5,837 bases of DNA, taken from assembly GCA_903877945.1 (NCBI GenBank), contig CAIRFY010000609.1, positions 1 through 5,837 on the forward strand, in the 5' to 3' direction. Positions within the stretch are counted from its first letter, which is position 1, and each line of letters starts with the position of its first letter. Positions 1 through 5,318 of this stretch are shown in pieces. The notes beneath the pieces were generated by a model that did no database searches, had not been told where the DNA came from, and was given only the letters and a program-made list of their open reading frames with translations. The position numbers were made by a program, and so were the translations under genes. Source of the stretch: an uncultured Oscillochloris sp. (GTDB taxonomy: Bacteria > Chloroflexota > Chloroflexia > Chloroflexales > Chloroflexaceae).

Positions 1-65
1 AGCGGCCTCAGACAGGCCGCTTCAGCGGCCTTCGTAGAATCTAGCCCGCCCGTTTACGGGCCGGG
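1..65. repeat. Two GC-rich inverted repeats at the left edge
   Basis: Positions 1-8 (AGCGGCCT) and 14-21 (AGGCCGCT) are perfect inverted repeats around a 5-base loop. A third AGCGGCC lies at 24-30. A second hairpin has arms at about 45-53 and 56-64 (core CCCGT/ACGGG, one mismatch). Neither is followed by a T-run on the + strand, so they are not clear intrinsic terminators. They may be the 3' end of a transcript that lies outside the window. I see no gene or convincing promoter in 1-141. Confidence 0.4.
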
Positions 66-141
66 CGCTTGGGATGACAGCGTGCCTTTTGCGGTAGTGC
101 GCCAGAATACTGATCACACGTAGCGTTACAGATGGGGTGAC

Positions 142-762
142 ATGATGGTGCCAATCCTTGCGCGAGTTCGTCAATCCTATGAGCAGGTAACACTCCCGCT
201 CGGGCGTATCTGCGCACGCATTGGTTTGACGGCAGATGTACTCACCTATCTGAGCCTCGCCCTGAGCGTTATGGTTGGCTATCTGATTTCACAGGGTCTG
301 TTCTGGTGGGGCGTGGTGGGCATTTTTCTTGTTGGTTTGGCTGATATGCTCGACGGCGCAACCGCACGAGCAACTGGTACGGCGAGTCCGTACGGGACAG
401 TGCTTGATCACGTTACTGATCGCTACGCCGAGTTTTTTATCCTCGGTGGTGTGATGCTCTCCGGGGCAGTTGCACCCGCCTGGGTGCTATTCGCGCTCTT
501 TGGTATGGTGATGGCGAGCTATGTGCGCGCTAGGGCGGAATCTACCGGTAAGCTCACATCCTGTAATGTCGGGTTTGCTGGCCGTCAGGAGAAACTCGCT
601 CTCCTGATCTGCGGGCTTTTGGCGCAGCCGGTGCTTCCTCATCTACAAGTTTTAGCATGGGCGGTTATTGCGGTTGGCGTTGCCTCACACATCACTGTAG
701 TTCAACGCATGGGCTATACCCGTCGGATGCTCGTGCAGGCGAATCGTTCTCGGGACGCATAG
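142..762 (+). CDS. CDP-alcohol phosphatidyltransferase family protein
   Basis: Integral membrane enzyme of 206 residues that transfers a phosphatidyl group from a CDP-activated lipid to an alcohol, with release of CMP. The full family signature D-x2-DG-x2-AR-x8-G-x3-D-x3-D is present: D68, D71, G72, A75, R76, G85, D89, D93. These aspartates bind the metal ions and CDP in the family. Hydrophobic segments lie near residues 33-50, 53-68, 96-124 and 151-185. The stretch SYVRARAE (126-133) followed by GRQEK (147-151) resembles the phosphatidylinositol-phosphate and archaetidylinositol-phosphate synthase branch, but the alcohol acceptor cannot be fixed from sequence. GGGGTGA at 134-140 serves as ribosome site. 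ATG at 145 is spaced slightly better than ATG at 142, so the first Met may not be used. gatC follows after 44 bases, so the two may be co-transcribed. The family is secure and the substrate is open. Confidence 0.93.
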   Translation: MMVPILARVRQSYEQVTLPLGRICARIGLTADVLTYLSLALSVMVGYLISQGLFWWGVVGIFLVGLADMLDGATARATGTASPYGTVLDHVTDRYAEFFILGGVMLSGAVAPAWVLFALFGMVMASYVRARAESTGKLTSCNVGFAGRQEKLALLICGLLAQPVLPHLQVLAWAVIAVGVASHITVVQRMGYTRRMLVQANRSRDA

Positions 763-795
763 AAAAATCGAACTGGATCTTATGGTACGCCCTGT

Positions 796-800
796 GGAGG
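796..800 (+). promoter_or_regulatory. Ribosome binding site that fixes the gatC start
   Basis: GGAGG lies six bases before the GTG at 807. This decides for a GTG start rather than the ATG at 657, which lies inside the upstream gene and would add 50 residues unlike GatC. Confidence 0.8.
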
Positions 801-806
801 TTTCCT

Positions 807-1097
807 GTGTCACTAACCTATACCGAAGTTGAATACGTCGCCCGCCTTGCCCGCCTGCGTCTTAGCCCAGAGGAGCTTGAGCAAATGCGCGGTCAGCTCT
901 CGCATATCCTCGATTATATCGCTATGCTTCAGGATGTTGACGTAAGCGGAGTCCCCACTACAGCACATGTGACTGGCCTCGTGAGTGTCCTACGCCCCGA
1001 TGTTGTCACGGGCAAACTTACACCCGGGGAGGCGCTGGCAAATGCACCTGATAGACAGGATGGTATGTTTCGCGTAAAGGCAGTCTTTGAGGAATAG
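807..1097 (+). CDS. gatC: Asp/Glu-tRNA amidotransferase subunit C (GatC)
   Basis: Small non-catalytic subunit of the GatCAB complex, which amidates misacylated Glu-tRNA(Gln) and Asp-tRNA(Asn) in the cytoplasm. In known structures GatC wraps around the GatA-GatB interface. The 96-residue product has the usual family length and layout. An N-terminal helix pair, EVEYVARLARLRLSPEE (residues 6-22), carries the typical 'V..LA.L.L..EE' pattern. It is followed by QLSHILDYIAMLQDVDVSGV (30-49), then an R-x-D segment (RPD, about residue 63-65), and the C-terminal FRVKAVFEE, equivalent to the common 'F.VP.V.E' ending. The start is GTG, set by GGAGG at 796-800. No gatA or gatB is in the window; the next gene on this strand is an unrelated membrane protein, so the Gat subunits are dispersed at least in this direction. 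Identification is firm. Confidence 0.93.
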   Translation: MSLTYTEVEYVARLARLRLSPEELEQMRGQLSHILDYIAMLQDVDVSGVPTTAHVTGLVSVLRPDVVTGKLTPGEALANAPDRQDGMFRVKAVFEE

Positions 1098-1157
1098 CCC
1101 TGATCGGATGCAGTCTGCAACACACTCCCAGATGCCACCGTCATAGTGCTAGATGGG

Positions 1158-1194
1158 TACCGGTGTTGCCTGTAATGTTTACAGGTCTCCGGTA
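1158..1194 (+). promoter_or_regulatory. Nested hairpin in the leader of the four-helix membrane protein gene
   Basis: Inner arms CCTGTAA (1169-1175) and TTACAGG (1179-1185) are perfect inverted repeats around TGT. Outer arms TACCGG (1158-1163) and CCGGTA (1189-1194) are also perfect, separated from the inner arms by a 5/3-base internal loop. The structure ends five bases before the purine-rich ribosome site at 1199-1206. It lacks a following T-run, so it is a poor terminator for gatC. It could be an RNA hairpin controlling translation or stability, or a DNA operator, since TGTAA-N3-TTACA is a two-fold symmetric site. The pairing is seen directly; the role is inferred. Confidence 0.55.
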
Positions 1195-1198
1195 GGAA

Positions 1199-1206
1199 AG
1201 GAAGAG
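1199..1206 (+). promoter_or_regulatory. Ribosome binding site for the 149-residue membrane protein
   Basis: AGGAAGAG-like purine run (AGGA at 1199-1202) about seven bases before ATG 1210. It supports this start over the in-frame ATG at 1153, which would place the nested hairpin inside the coding region. Confidence 0.65.
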
Positions 1207-1209
1207 ACG

Positions 1210-1659
1210 ATGTATAACGGCAATGGCAATGGGAGCTATAACGGCAATGCTAACCACACCAACGTCAGTGGTTTTCGTATCAAGCCGATCTACCTCTATG
1301 TCGCGGGAATCGTCGCTGTCGTCGTGGCGATCTACTTTGTGATGCGGTTTCTGGATACAAGCCTGGTCATGCACTTTGGTGCCTTTGCTGGCGCGCTCTT
1401 GATCGTGGCGAACCTGCGTGAACTGATTGGGATGTCCTCATCCCAGCGTGGCAGCACCGCACTGCTCAACCTGCTCGTTGGCGGTGGATTGATCTGCGCC
1501 TGGCTGGCCCAGTTCTTCGGTCTGTTGCTCTGGATCCCTGCCATCCTCATGGTCGGTATTGCCACACCGTTGATTGTGGGGCGGGCGAATGTCTATGGCA
1601 CCTATGTCAACACGGCTCGTAGCGCGGTCGATGGTATGCGCCGCACGATCATGAAGTAG
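1210..1659 (+). CDS. Unrecognised four-helix membrane protein with Asn/Gly-rich N-terminus
   Basis: I do not recognise a family for this 149-residue protein. Residues 1-18 are an Asn/Gly-rich hydrophilic tail (MYNGNGNGSYNGNANHTN) without signal-peptide character. Four hydrophobic segments follow at about 26-47, 52-69, 84-104 and 106-124. A basic, hydrophilic C-terminus ends in MRRTIMK. TM1 and TM2 are joined by a short MRFLDTS turn. The loop ELIGMSSSQRGST separates TM2 from TM3. No catalytic motif or cofactor-binding pattern is visible. Part of the tail is encoded by an exact 13-bp DNA direct repeat (1213-1225 and 1237-1249), so it probably grew by local duplication. The start is set by the purine-rich site at 1199-1206, just behind a nested hairpin (1158-1194). 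The gene lies 112 bases after gatC and converges on RNase J. Composition matches its neighbours. It is a real gene of unknown function. Confidence 0.75.
   Translation: MYNGNGNGSYNGNANHTNVSGFRIKPIYLYVAGIVAVVVAIYFVMRFLDTSLVMHFGAFAGALLIVANLRELIGMSSSQRGSTALLNLLVGGGLICAWLAQFFGLLLWIPAILMVGIATPLIVGRANVYGTYVNTARSAVDGMRRTIMK
1213..1249 (+). repeat. 13-bp direct repeat in the N-terminal coding region
   Basis: TATAACGGCAATG occurs at 1213-1225 and again at 1237-1249, exactly 24 bases (eight codons) apart, with further GGCAATG at 1219-1225 extended by GCAATGG at 1227-1232. It encodes the Tyr-Asn-Gly-Asn tail repeats. Because the period is a multiple of three, copy gain or loss would keep the frame. Confidence 0.8.
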
Positions 1660-1684
1660 CTTCAGTCTCGCAGTTGCGCAAAAA

Positions 1685-1715
1685 CGGGCGAGGGCGGCAC
1701 TGCCGCCCTCGCCCG
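1685..1715. terminator. Intrinsic terminator between convergent genes, strongest for RNase J
   Basis: A perfect 13-bp GC-rich stem pairs 1685-1697 with 1703-1715 around a five-base loop. Read on the minus strand it is followed directly by TTTTTGCGC (from the AAAAA at 1680-1684), giving a standard intrinsic terminator 29 bases past the RNase J stop codon. Read on the + strand it is followed only by CTCTATTATG, so termination of the 149-residue protein gene would be weaker. Confidence 0.88.
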
Positions 1716-1743
1716 CTCTATTATGACCTACAGGCCGCGCAGC

Positions 1744-3420
1744 CTACACCTCCATCACCACTGGTAGTACCATCGGGCGGCGCTTTGTCTCGCGGTAGAG
1801 GTATTCACCCACCACGTCTTTGATCTTGCGGCTGACAAACTGGCTGTCGCCCTGGATGGCCCCCCCGCCGTTCTTATTCGTCAGGGCCGCCCGCACCGTA
1901 TCCTTAGTGGACTCAATCAGATCCTGGCTCTGGCGCATATAGACGAAGCCTCGTGAAACTACGTCCGGCCCGGCCACCAGTTCGCCTGTGGTGCCGTCGA
2001 TGCTCACCACCACAATCAGCATGCCGTCCTTCGCCAGCATCTGGCGGTCACGCACCACCACATTGCCCACATCCCCCACCGTTGTCCCGTCCACATAGAT
2101 ATAGCCGACCGGAGCCTTGCCAGTGATCTTACCGAAGCCAGGGCCAAACTCCATGATCGTGCCGCCCTCAGCGATCAGGATCTTCTCATCGGTGTACATA
2201 TCGCCGAGACTGGTGGCCAGTTTGCGGTAGAGCATCACGTGGCGATAGTCGCCGTGGAAGGGCACCACGAAGTCGGGGCGGAGCAGGGCGAGTACCAGCT
2301 TCAGCTCTTCCTGAGCGGCGTGTCCCGAGACGTGAACCTGGGCCTGGTTGCCGTAGATCACATCGGCACCGAGGCGAAACAGGTTGTTGATCACCCGGCT
2401 TACCGACACTTCGTTGCCGGGGATGGGAGTCGCCGAAACCACCACGGTATCGCCTTGCTTGACCTTAACATTCGGGTAGTCGCGGTTGGCCATACGGTTC
2501 AGGGCGGCCATCGGCTCACCCTGGCTGCCGGTGCAGACAATGGCGATCTGGTCATCGGGGTAGGCACTCATCTCGTGGGGACGGATGACCGTACCCTCGG
2601 CGGCGTGGAGAAAGCCCATTTCGAGGGCGATGCGCGTGTTATTCTCCATGCTGCGCCCGAGTAGGAGTACCTTGCGACCATATGCTTCCGCCGACTCGAT
2701 CACCTGCTGGACGCGGCTGATATTCGACGCAAAGGTGGCCACGATCACGCGGCCTGGGGCCACGGCGAAGATGTTATCAAACGCCTCGCCAACGCTCGTC
2801 TCGCTGGGGGTGTAGCCCCGGCTCTCCACGCGCACGCAGTCAGTAATCAGCGCCAACGGCTTGCGCTGGCCCAGTTCGGCCAGTTTCACCAAGTCGGTCG
2901 GCTTCCCATCCACCGGCGTATGGTCAAGCTTCCAGTCCGTCAGATAGACCACCAAGCCACCGGCGCAGGTGATCGCGAATCCGACCGCGTCGGGGATGGA
3001 GTGCGCGATATGGAATGGCTCAATCGTGAACCCGCCAATCTGGAAGGGGGTCTTATCATCGATTGTGATCTGGTTGACCTTATCGAGCAGGCGGTGTTCC
3101 TTCAGCTTGTTGCCAAGGATACCGTGGGTGAGCCGCGTGGCGTAGACCGGCGGGAAGCCAAGGTCAGCGGACAGATGCGGCACAGCGCCGATGTGATCCT
3201 CATGACCGTGGGTGAGGAGGATTGCCTTGATCTTATCGGTCTTCTCGCGCAGATAGGTGATGTCCGGTAGCACGAGGTCGACGCCGAGCATTTCGGCTTC
3301 AGGGAACATTACACCACAGTCGAGGATGAGGATCTCGTCCCCATACTCAAGCACCCACATGTTTCTTCCCACCTCACCGGCACCGCCGAGGGGCAGGAGG
3401 CGGATTCGCTGTTTTGCCAT
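1744..3420 (-). CDS. rnj: Ribonuclease J (metallo-beta-lactamase/beta-CASP RNase)
   Basis: Cytoplasmic zinc-dependent endo- and 5'-3' exoribonuclease for mRNA decay and rRNA maturation. The 558-residue product is close to the length of Bacillus RNase J1. The beta-lactamase core carries the metal motif HGHEDH (71-76), followed by H140 in HSIPD and D162 in TDWKLD. The beta-CASP domain spans roughly residues 200-370 and includes ATFASNISRVQQ (228-239). The later conserved motifs HVSGH (363-367) and PFHGDYRH (387-394, metal ligand H389) are intact, and a C-terminal domain runs from about 450 to 558. DCVRVESRGYTPSE replaces the more usual D-S-T-N-A-E-x-P-G-Y-T form, and TDWKLD replaces TGDFKFD; the key residues stay. 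MAKQRIRLLPLGG is the usual family N-terminus and follows a GGAAAGAAG purine run. In-frame GTG 3462 and ATG 3453 could add up to 14 residues but lack a ribosome site. Its 5' region is structured (see 3497-3609). Confidence 0.96.
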   Translation of the reverse strand: MAKQRIRLLPLGGAGEVGRNMWVLEYGDEILILDCGVMFPEAEMLGVDLVLPDITYLREKTDKIKAILLTHGHEDHIGAVPHLSADLGFPPVYATRLTHGILGNKLKEHRLLDKVNQITIDDKTPFQIGGFTIEPFHIAHSIPDAVGFAITCAGGLVVYLTDWKLDHTPVDGKPTDLVKLAELGQRKPLALITDCVRVESRGYTPSETSVGEAFDNIFAVAPGRVIVATFASNISRVQQVIESAEAYGRKVLLLGRSMENNTRIALEMGFLHAAEGTVIRPHEMSAYPDDQIAIVCTGSQGEPMAALNRMANRDYPNVKVKQGDTVVVSATPIPGNEVSVSRVINNLFRLGADVIYGNQAQVHVSGHAAQEELKLVLALLRPDFVVPFHGDYRHVMLYRKLATSLGDMYTDEKILIAEGGTIMEFGPGFGKITGKAPVGYIYVDGTTVGDVGNVVVRDRQMLAKDGMLIVVVSIDGTTGELVAGPDVVSRGFVYMRQSQDLIESTKDTVRAALTNKNGGGAIQGDSQFVSRKIKDVVGEYLYRETKRRPMVLPVVMEV

Positions 3421-3496
3421 AGTCTTCTTTCCGAGATTGAGCACAACGCTCATAATGGCCACGTCGCAGCTCGCACGAGGTGAGCCGACGCAGCCT

Positions 3497-3574
3497 AGCT
3501 GCTTATAGACAGAGCGCCCTTACGACAGGCAGCTCCAAGCTACACCCTTCAGCGGCATCGCCCGCGATGCCGCT
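3497..3574. repeat. Two inverted repeats in the RNase J upstream region
   Basis: AGCTGC (3497-3502) pairs with GCAGCT (3529-3534) across a 26-base spacer. AGCGGCATCG (3551-3560) pairs perfectly with CGATGCCGCT (3565-3574) around a four-base loop. The second stem is strong on either strand. On the minus strand it lies in the space between the 184-residue protein gene and RNase J without a following T-run, so it would be a stable leader or intercistronic hairpin, not a terminator. Confidence 0.6.
3502..3530 (-). promoter_or_regulatory. Weak candidate promoter for RNase J
   Basis: On the minus strand TATAAG (3502-3507) matches five of six -10 positions and has TG four bases upstream, but no good -35 lies 16-18 bases away. 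A second -10-like TATAAC lies at 3583-3588, paired only with a poor TGAAAA. Either would give a leader of about 75 to 155 bases. The true start site cannot be chosen from sequence. Confidence 0.25.
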
Positions 3575-3587
3575 CCCTATGGGTTAT

Positions 3588-3609
3588 ACGGCAGCGGGTG
3601 CCGTTTTTT
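3588..3609 (+). terminator. Orphan + strand intrinsic terminator
   Basis: ACGGCA (3588-3593) and TGCCGT (3599-3604) form a perfect 6-bp stem around GCGGG, followed by an unbroken T-run to 3609. This is a textbook intrinsic terminator in the + direction only. No + strand gene lies upstream until 1659, on the far side of the minus-strand RNase J. Its last T is also part of the stop codon of the minus-strand gene at 3609. Confidence 0.6.
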
Positions 3610-4163
3610 CACACATCGGCGACGGTCATTGTGTGATGGCGGATCACGCTCAGTAGATCGGCGCGATTCTCAAGACCGGCATAGACGGGCAGACGCCTGC
3701 GACCATACGCTTGGCAGTGTAAGAAACGCAGGATCGGGTTTGTAATTTGGGCAGTGGCATCCTGGCTGAACAAAATCTCATCCAAAGGCTCATCGCCATC
3801 ATCATCAGCGGAGCGGATGTCGGCAACTGTTGACCAGGGACATAGAATCGCGATCCCGAGCGAGTCGAAGCGCAGTCCATCGTCGTCGGGGGTGTAGACA
3901 GCAGACCACTCCTCAAGCAGGTTCCAGATCAGCAGTGGTGTGGTGACGATCAGCGCGAGCATAAGCAGGGCCGGTACCACCTGACCGACCCCAAGACCAG
4001 CAGCTAGGCTCGCCTGGATAGATGGCCAGAACTGCGCCGGGTTATAGTTAAGCCTCAGCGTGTTCGTGAAACTCCAGAGGGCGAATGCCCAAATCAGCAA
4101 TGCGCCCACCAGTAGCACGAGCGACGTGCGGCGACCAGTGGGTGAGAGTCTATATGTCTTCAT
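3609..4163 (-). CDS. Two-helix membrane protein with PH-like C-terminal region
   Basis: A 184-residue protein with no family I can name firmly. After a short basic N-terminus (MKTYRLSPTGRR) it has a membrane helix at about 13-32, a loop, and a second helix at about 60-83. The cytoplasmic part then reads YTPDDDGLRFDSLGIAILCPW (90-110) and STVADIRS. The pattern 'v..dGl.......g....PW..v..I' is that of the bacterial PH-like domains found behind paired membrane helices. An acidic loop, DDDGDEPLDE (120-129), sits in this region, and a mixed alpha/beta tail ends with helix ENRADLLSVIRHH. No catalytic residues are evident, so a structural or interaction role is more likely than an enzyme. The start ATG 4163 has only a weak AGG nine bases upstream. 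The gene lies between the uracil-DNA glycosylase (87 bases upstream) and RNase J (188 bases downstream) on the same strand, so co-transcription is possible but unproven. Confidence 0.72.
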   Translation of the reverse strand: MKTYRLSPTGRRTSLVLLVGALLIWAFALWSFTNTLRLNYNPAQFWPSIQASLAAGLGVGQVVPALLMLALIVTTPLLIWNLLEEWSAVYTPDDDGLRFDSLGIAILCPWSTVADIRSADDDGDEPLDEILFSQDATAQITNPILRFLHCQAYGRRRLPVYAGLENRADLLSVIRHHTMTVADV

Positions 4164-4180
4164 GAGAAATTGCCTAGTAG

Positions 4181-4208
4181 GGGCGGGCCAGGGCGGGCTT
4201 GTCCCGCT
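4181..4208. repeat. GGGCGGGC tandem and small hairpin between glycosylase and membrane protein genes
   Basis: GGGCGGGC occurs at 4181-4188 and again at 4191-4198. GCGGG (4193-4197) can pair with CCCGC (4203-4207) around CTTGT. On the minus strand this falls downstream of the glycosylase stop, but there is no T-run, so it may only slow transcription or stabilise the 3' end. Confidence 0.35.
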
Positions 4209-4250
4209 GTAAACCTCTCCCTTTCCTGGAAGGAGTAAGGGGCACCATAG

Positions 4251-4892
4251 TTAGAACATGCTCAACTGCTCAGGGGGGCGGTCATCGGCTGGCTTTGGCG
4301 GTTCTGGTTGAGGCTTCGCGGCAGCATGCTCAGCCTCAGCGCGGGCGAGGATCCCGGGCAAGCTGCGGAAGTCGGCCTCGATCAGCGGGCGGTTCTGCGG
4401 CTGGTGCAGAGCGGCCGCCGGGTGCATCATCGGCACAATCAAACGGCTGCCCACCTTTCGAGGCTGGCCGTGGATACGCATAATTCGCTCGCCAGGCAGG
4501 AACAAGCTCATTGAGAAGCGCCCGAGTGTGACGATCACCGGCGGGTTGATCGCCTCGATCTGGCGGAATAAATATGCCTCGGTGCAGGTCGTGACCTCAG
4601 CGGGCTCCGGGTCGCGGTTATTGGGGGGGCGACACTTCACCACATTGCCGATGAAGACATCGGCACGGGCGAGGCCGGCCATACCGAGCAAATCATCGAG
4701 GAGTTGGCCCGAGGCTCCAACGAAGGGGCGTCCCTGACGATCCTCGTGGTAGCCTGGTCCCTCGCCGATCAGCATTATCTTCGCATCGGCAGGACCTTCG
4801 CCAGGTACCGCGTGCGTTCGCCCGGCGGCAAGACCGCACAGCGTGCAGCCACGCACCTCCTGGGCGATCATCTGGATGATCTCGGCAGACAC
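4251..4892 (-). CDS. udg: Family 4 uracil-DNA glycosylase with Fe-S cluster
   Basis: Removes uracil from DNA, starting base-excision repair of deaminated cytosine. The 213-residue product has all four cluster cysteines of family 4: C16 and C19 (CTLC), C87 in VVKCRPPNNR, and C103. Motif A is GEGPGYHEDRQGRPFVG (43-59), with family-typical E and D residues; most relatives read GEAPG. The C-terminal active-site motif is HPAA (157-160, H157). After the catalytic domain, a proline- and acid-rich linker (about 184-207) leads to a terminal EQLSMF. QLSMF (209-213) fits the bacterial sliding-clamp binding pattern QL[SD]LF. The start is GTG 4892; TGA lies in frame two codons upstream, so no longer form is possible. 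The ribosome site is weak (GTGAG about 11 bases upstream). A good -10 at 4940-4945 suggests its own promoter. Assignment is firm; the clamp contact is inference. Confidence 0.95.
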   Translation of the reverse strand: MSAEIIQMIAQEVRGCTLCGLAAGRTHAVPGEGPADAKIMLIGEGPGYHEDRQGRPFVGASGQLLDDLLGMAGLARADVFIGNVVKCRPPNNRDPEPAEVTTCTEAYLFRQIEAINPPVIVTLGRFSMSLFLPGERIMRIHGQPRKVGSRLIVPMMHPAAALHQPQNRPLIEADFRSLPGILARAEAEHAAAKPQPEPPKPADDRPPEQLSMF

Positions 4893-4939
4893 GTGTCAAA
4901 CGCTCACTTTCAGCACAAACAATCGTCTCACCTTCTCCC

Positions 4940-4969
4940 ATTATACCCCATTAGCAGACCCACGCACAA
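4940..4969 (-). promoter_or_regulatory. Sigma-70-type promoter for the uracil-DNA glycosylase
   Basis: On the minus strand a perfect TATAAT (4940-4945) lies 18 bases after TTGTGC (4964-4969), which matches only the TTG of the -35 consensus. Transcription would start near 4933, giving a leader of about 40 bases to GTG 4892. The -35 box ends nine bases from the transposable-element footprint that begins at 4978. Confidence 0.65.
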
Positions 4970-4977
4970 GAGAGGAA

Positions 4978-4987
4978 CATGGCAGTA
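4978..4987 (+). repeat. Left target-site duplication
   Basis: CATGGCAGTA, identical to 5104-5113. An eleventh base (C) also matches, because the element itself begins with C. The exact direct copies directly abutting both inverted repeats mark a transposition footprint. Confidence 0.85.
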
Positions 4988-5103
4988 CAGGGCATGAGCA
5001 AAGTCAGATCCGGCCCCCTCACCCCCTGCCCCTCTCCCTCACGGGGAGAGGGGGCTGGGGGGTGAGGGCTGTCCGGCGACCACACGACTTTGCACATGCC
5101 CTG
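4988..5103. mobile_element. 116-bp MITE-like non-autonomous element
   Basis: The element has 18-bp terminal inverted repeats. CAGGGCATGAGCAAAGTC (4988-5005) is the reverse complement of 5086-5103 with one mismatch. It is flanked by the identical 10-bp direct repeats CATGGCAGTA at 4978-4987 and 5104-5113. Its centre is a long palindrome: C-rich arms at 5016-5026 and 5029-5038 pair with G-rich arms at 5058-5068 and 5044-5053 around TCACG, with a small internal loop. No transposase is encoded, so it must have been moved in trans. A duplication of about 10 bp occurs in several IS4-type subgroups, but the parent cannot be named from this copy. The insertion splits the coding relic at 5106-5300 from the sequence to its left and places a stop in that frame. 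The near-identical arms and exact flanks suggest recent insertion. Confidence 0.85.
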
Positions 5104-5113
5104 CATGGCAGTA
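5104..5113 (+). repeat. Right target-site duplication
   Basis: CATGGCAGTA, the exact second copy of 4978-4987, directly after the right terminal inverted repeat of the 116-bp element. Confidence 0.85.
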
Positions 5114-5300
5114 CCGCTACCTGCTGCGCCAGGCTGCCGCCGACTTGATGAACCGCCAGATCCGCAGTGGTGCCAGCGCTAAGCAGTTCGCCGATCTCGC
5201 CAGGGTCCTGCGCGACGAGAACAAGCTCTGCTTTATCCAGGATAGCGCCGATGATCTGCCCGATGAGCCACAGATCGTCTGCTCATTGGGATTAGTGTGA
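5106..5300 (+). pseudogene. C-terminal coding relic of an unrecognised protein
   Basis: The frame TGG CAG TAC CGC ... GTG TGA encodes about 64 residues up to a TGA at 5298-5300. The product starts WQYRYLLRQAAADLM, continues with a charged helical stretch (ASAKQFADLARVLRDENK) and ends DEPQIVCSLGLV. The codons are GC-rich at the third position and the amphipathic pattern looks like genuine protein, so I read this as the tail of a larger gene. It has no start codon with a ribosome site, and its 5' side is the 116-bp element. With the element and one target copy removed, the frame runs on only into the glycosylase promoter region (HKRGTWQYRYLL). The gene was therefore probably already truncated. 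The tail resembles the ends of some large helicase-like proteins, but I would not assign it. A short intact gene starting at an internal ATG (5145) is possible but unlikely. Confidence 0.5.
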
Positions 5301-5318
5301 GGGGATTCGCGCTTGACA

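Noticed and set aside
657..806. An upstream ATG extending the gatC frame by 50 residues
   Set aside because: It lies within the phosphatidyltransferase gene, the added residues are unlike GatC, and GGAGG directly precedes GTG 807.
1153..1209. Earlier in-frame ATG for the four-helix membrane protein
   Set aside because: It has no ribosome site and would put the nested hairpin inside coding sequence; ATG 1210 has a clear site.
2239..2664. Long + strand open frame of 141 codons inside RNase J
   Set aside because: It lies opposite a fully conserved RNase J region and its product shows no domain; it mirrors the codon bias of the real gene. The same holds for 2585-2815, 2920-3270 and 3257-3508.
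4693..4997. Open frames on both strands across the glycosylase start
   Set aside because: They are out-of-frame shadows of the glycosylase, and the + strand one runs through its promoter into the transposable element.
4843..5148. A + strand frame of 101 codons crossing the 116-bp element
   Set aside because: It reads through the palindrome and is not in the frame of the protein-like relic; it has no ribosome site or plausible product.
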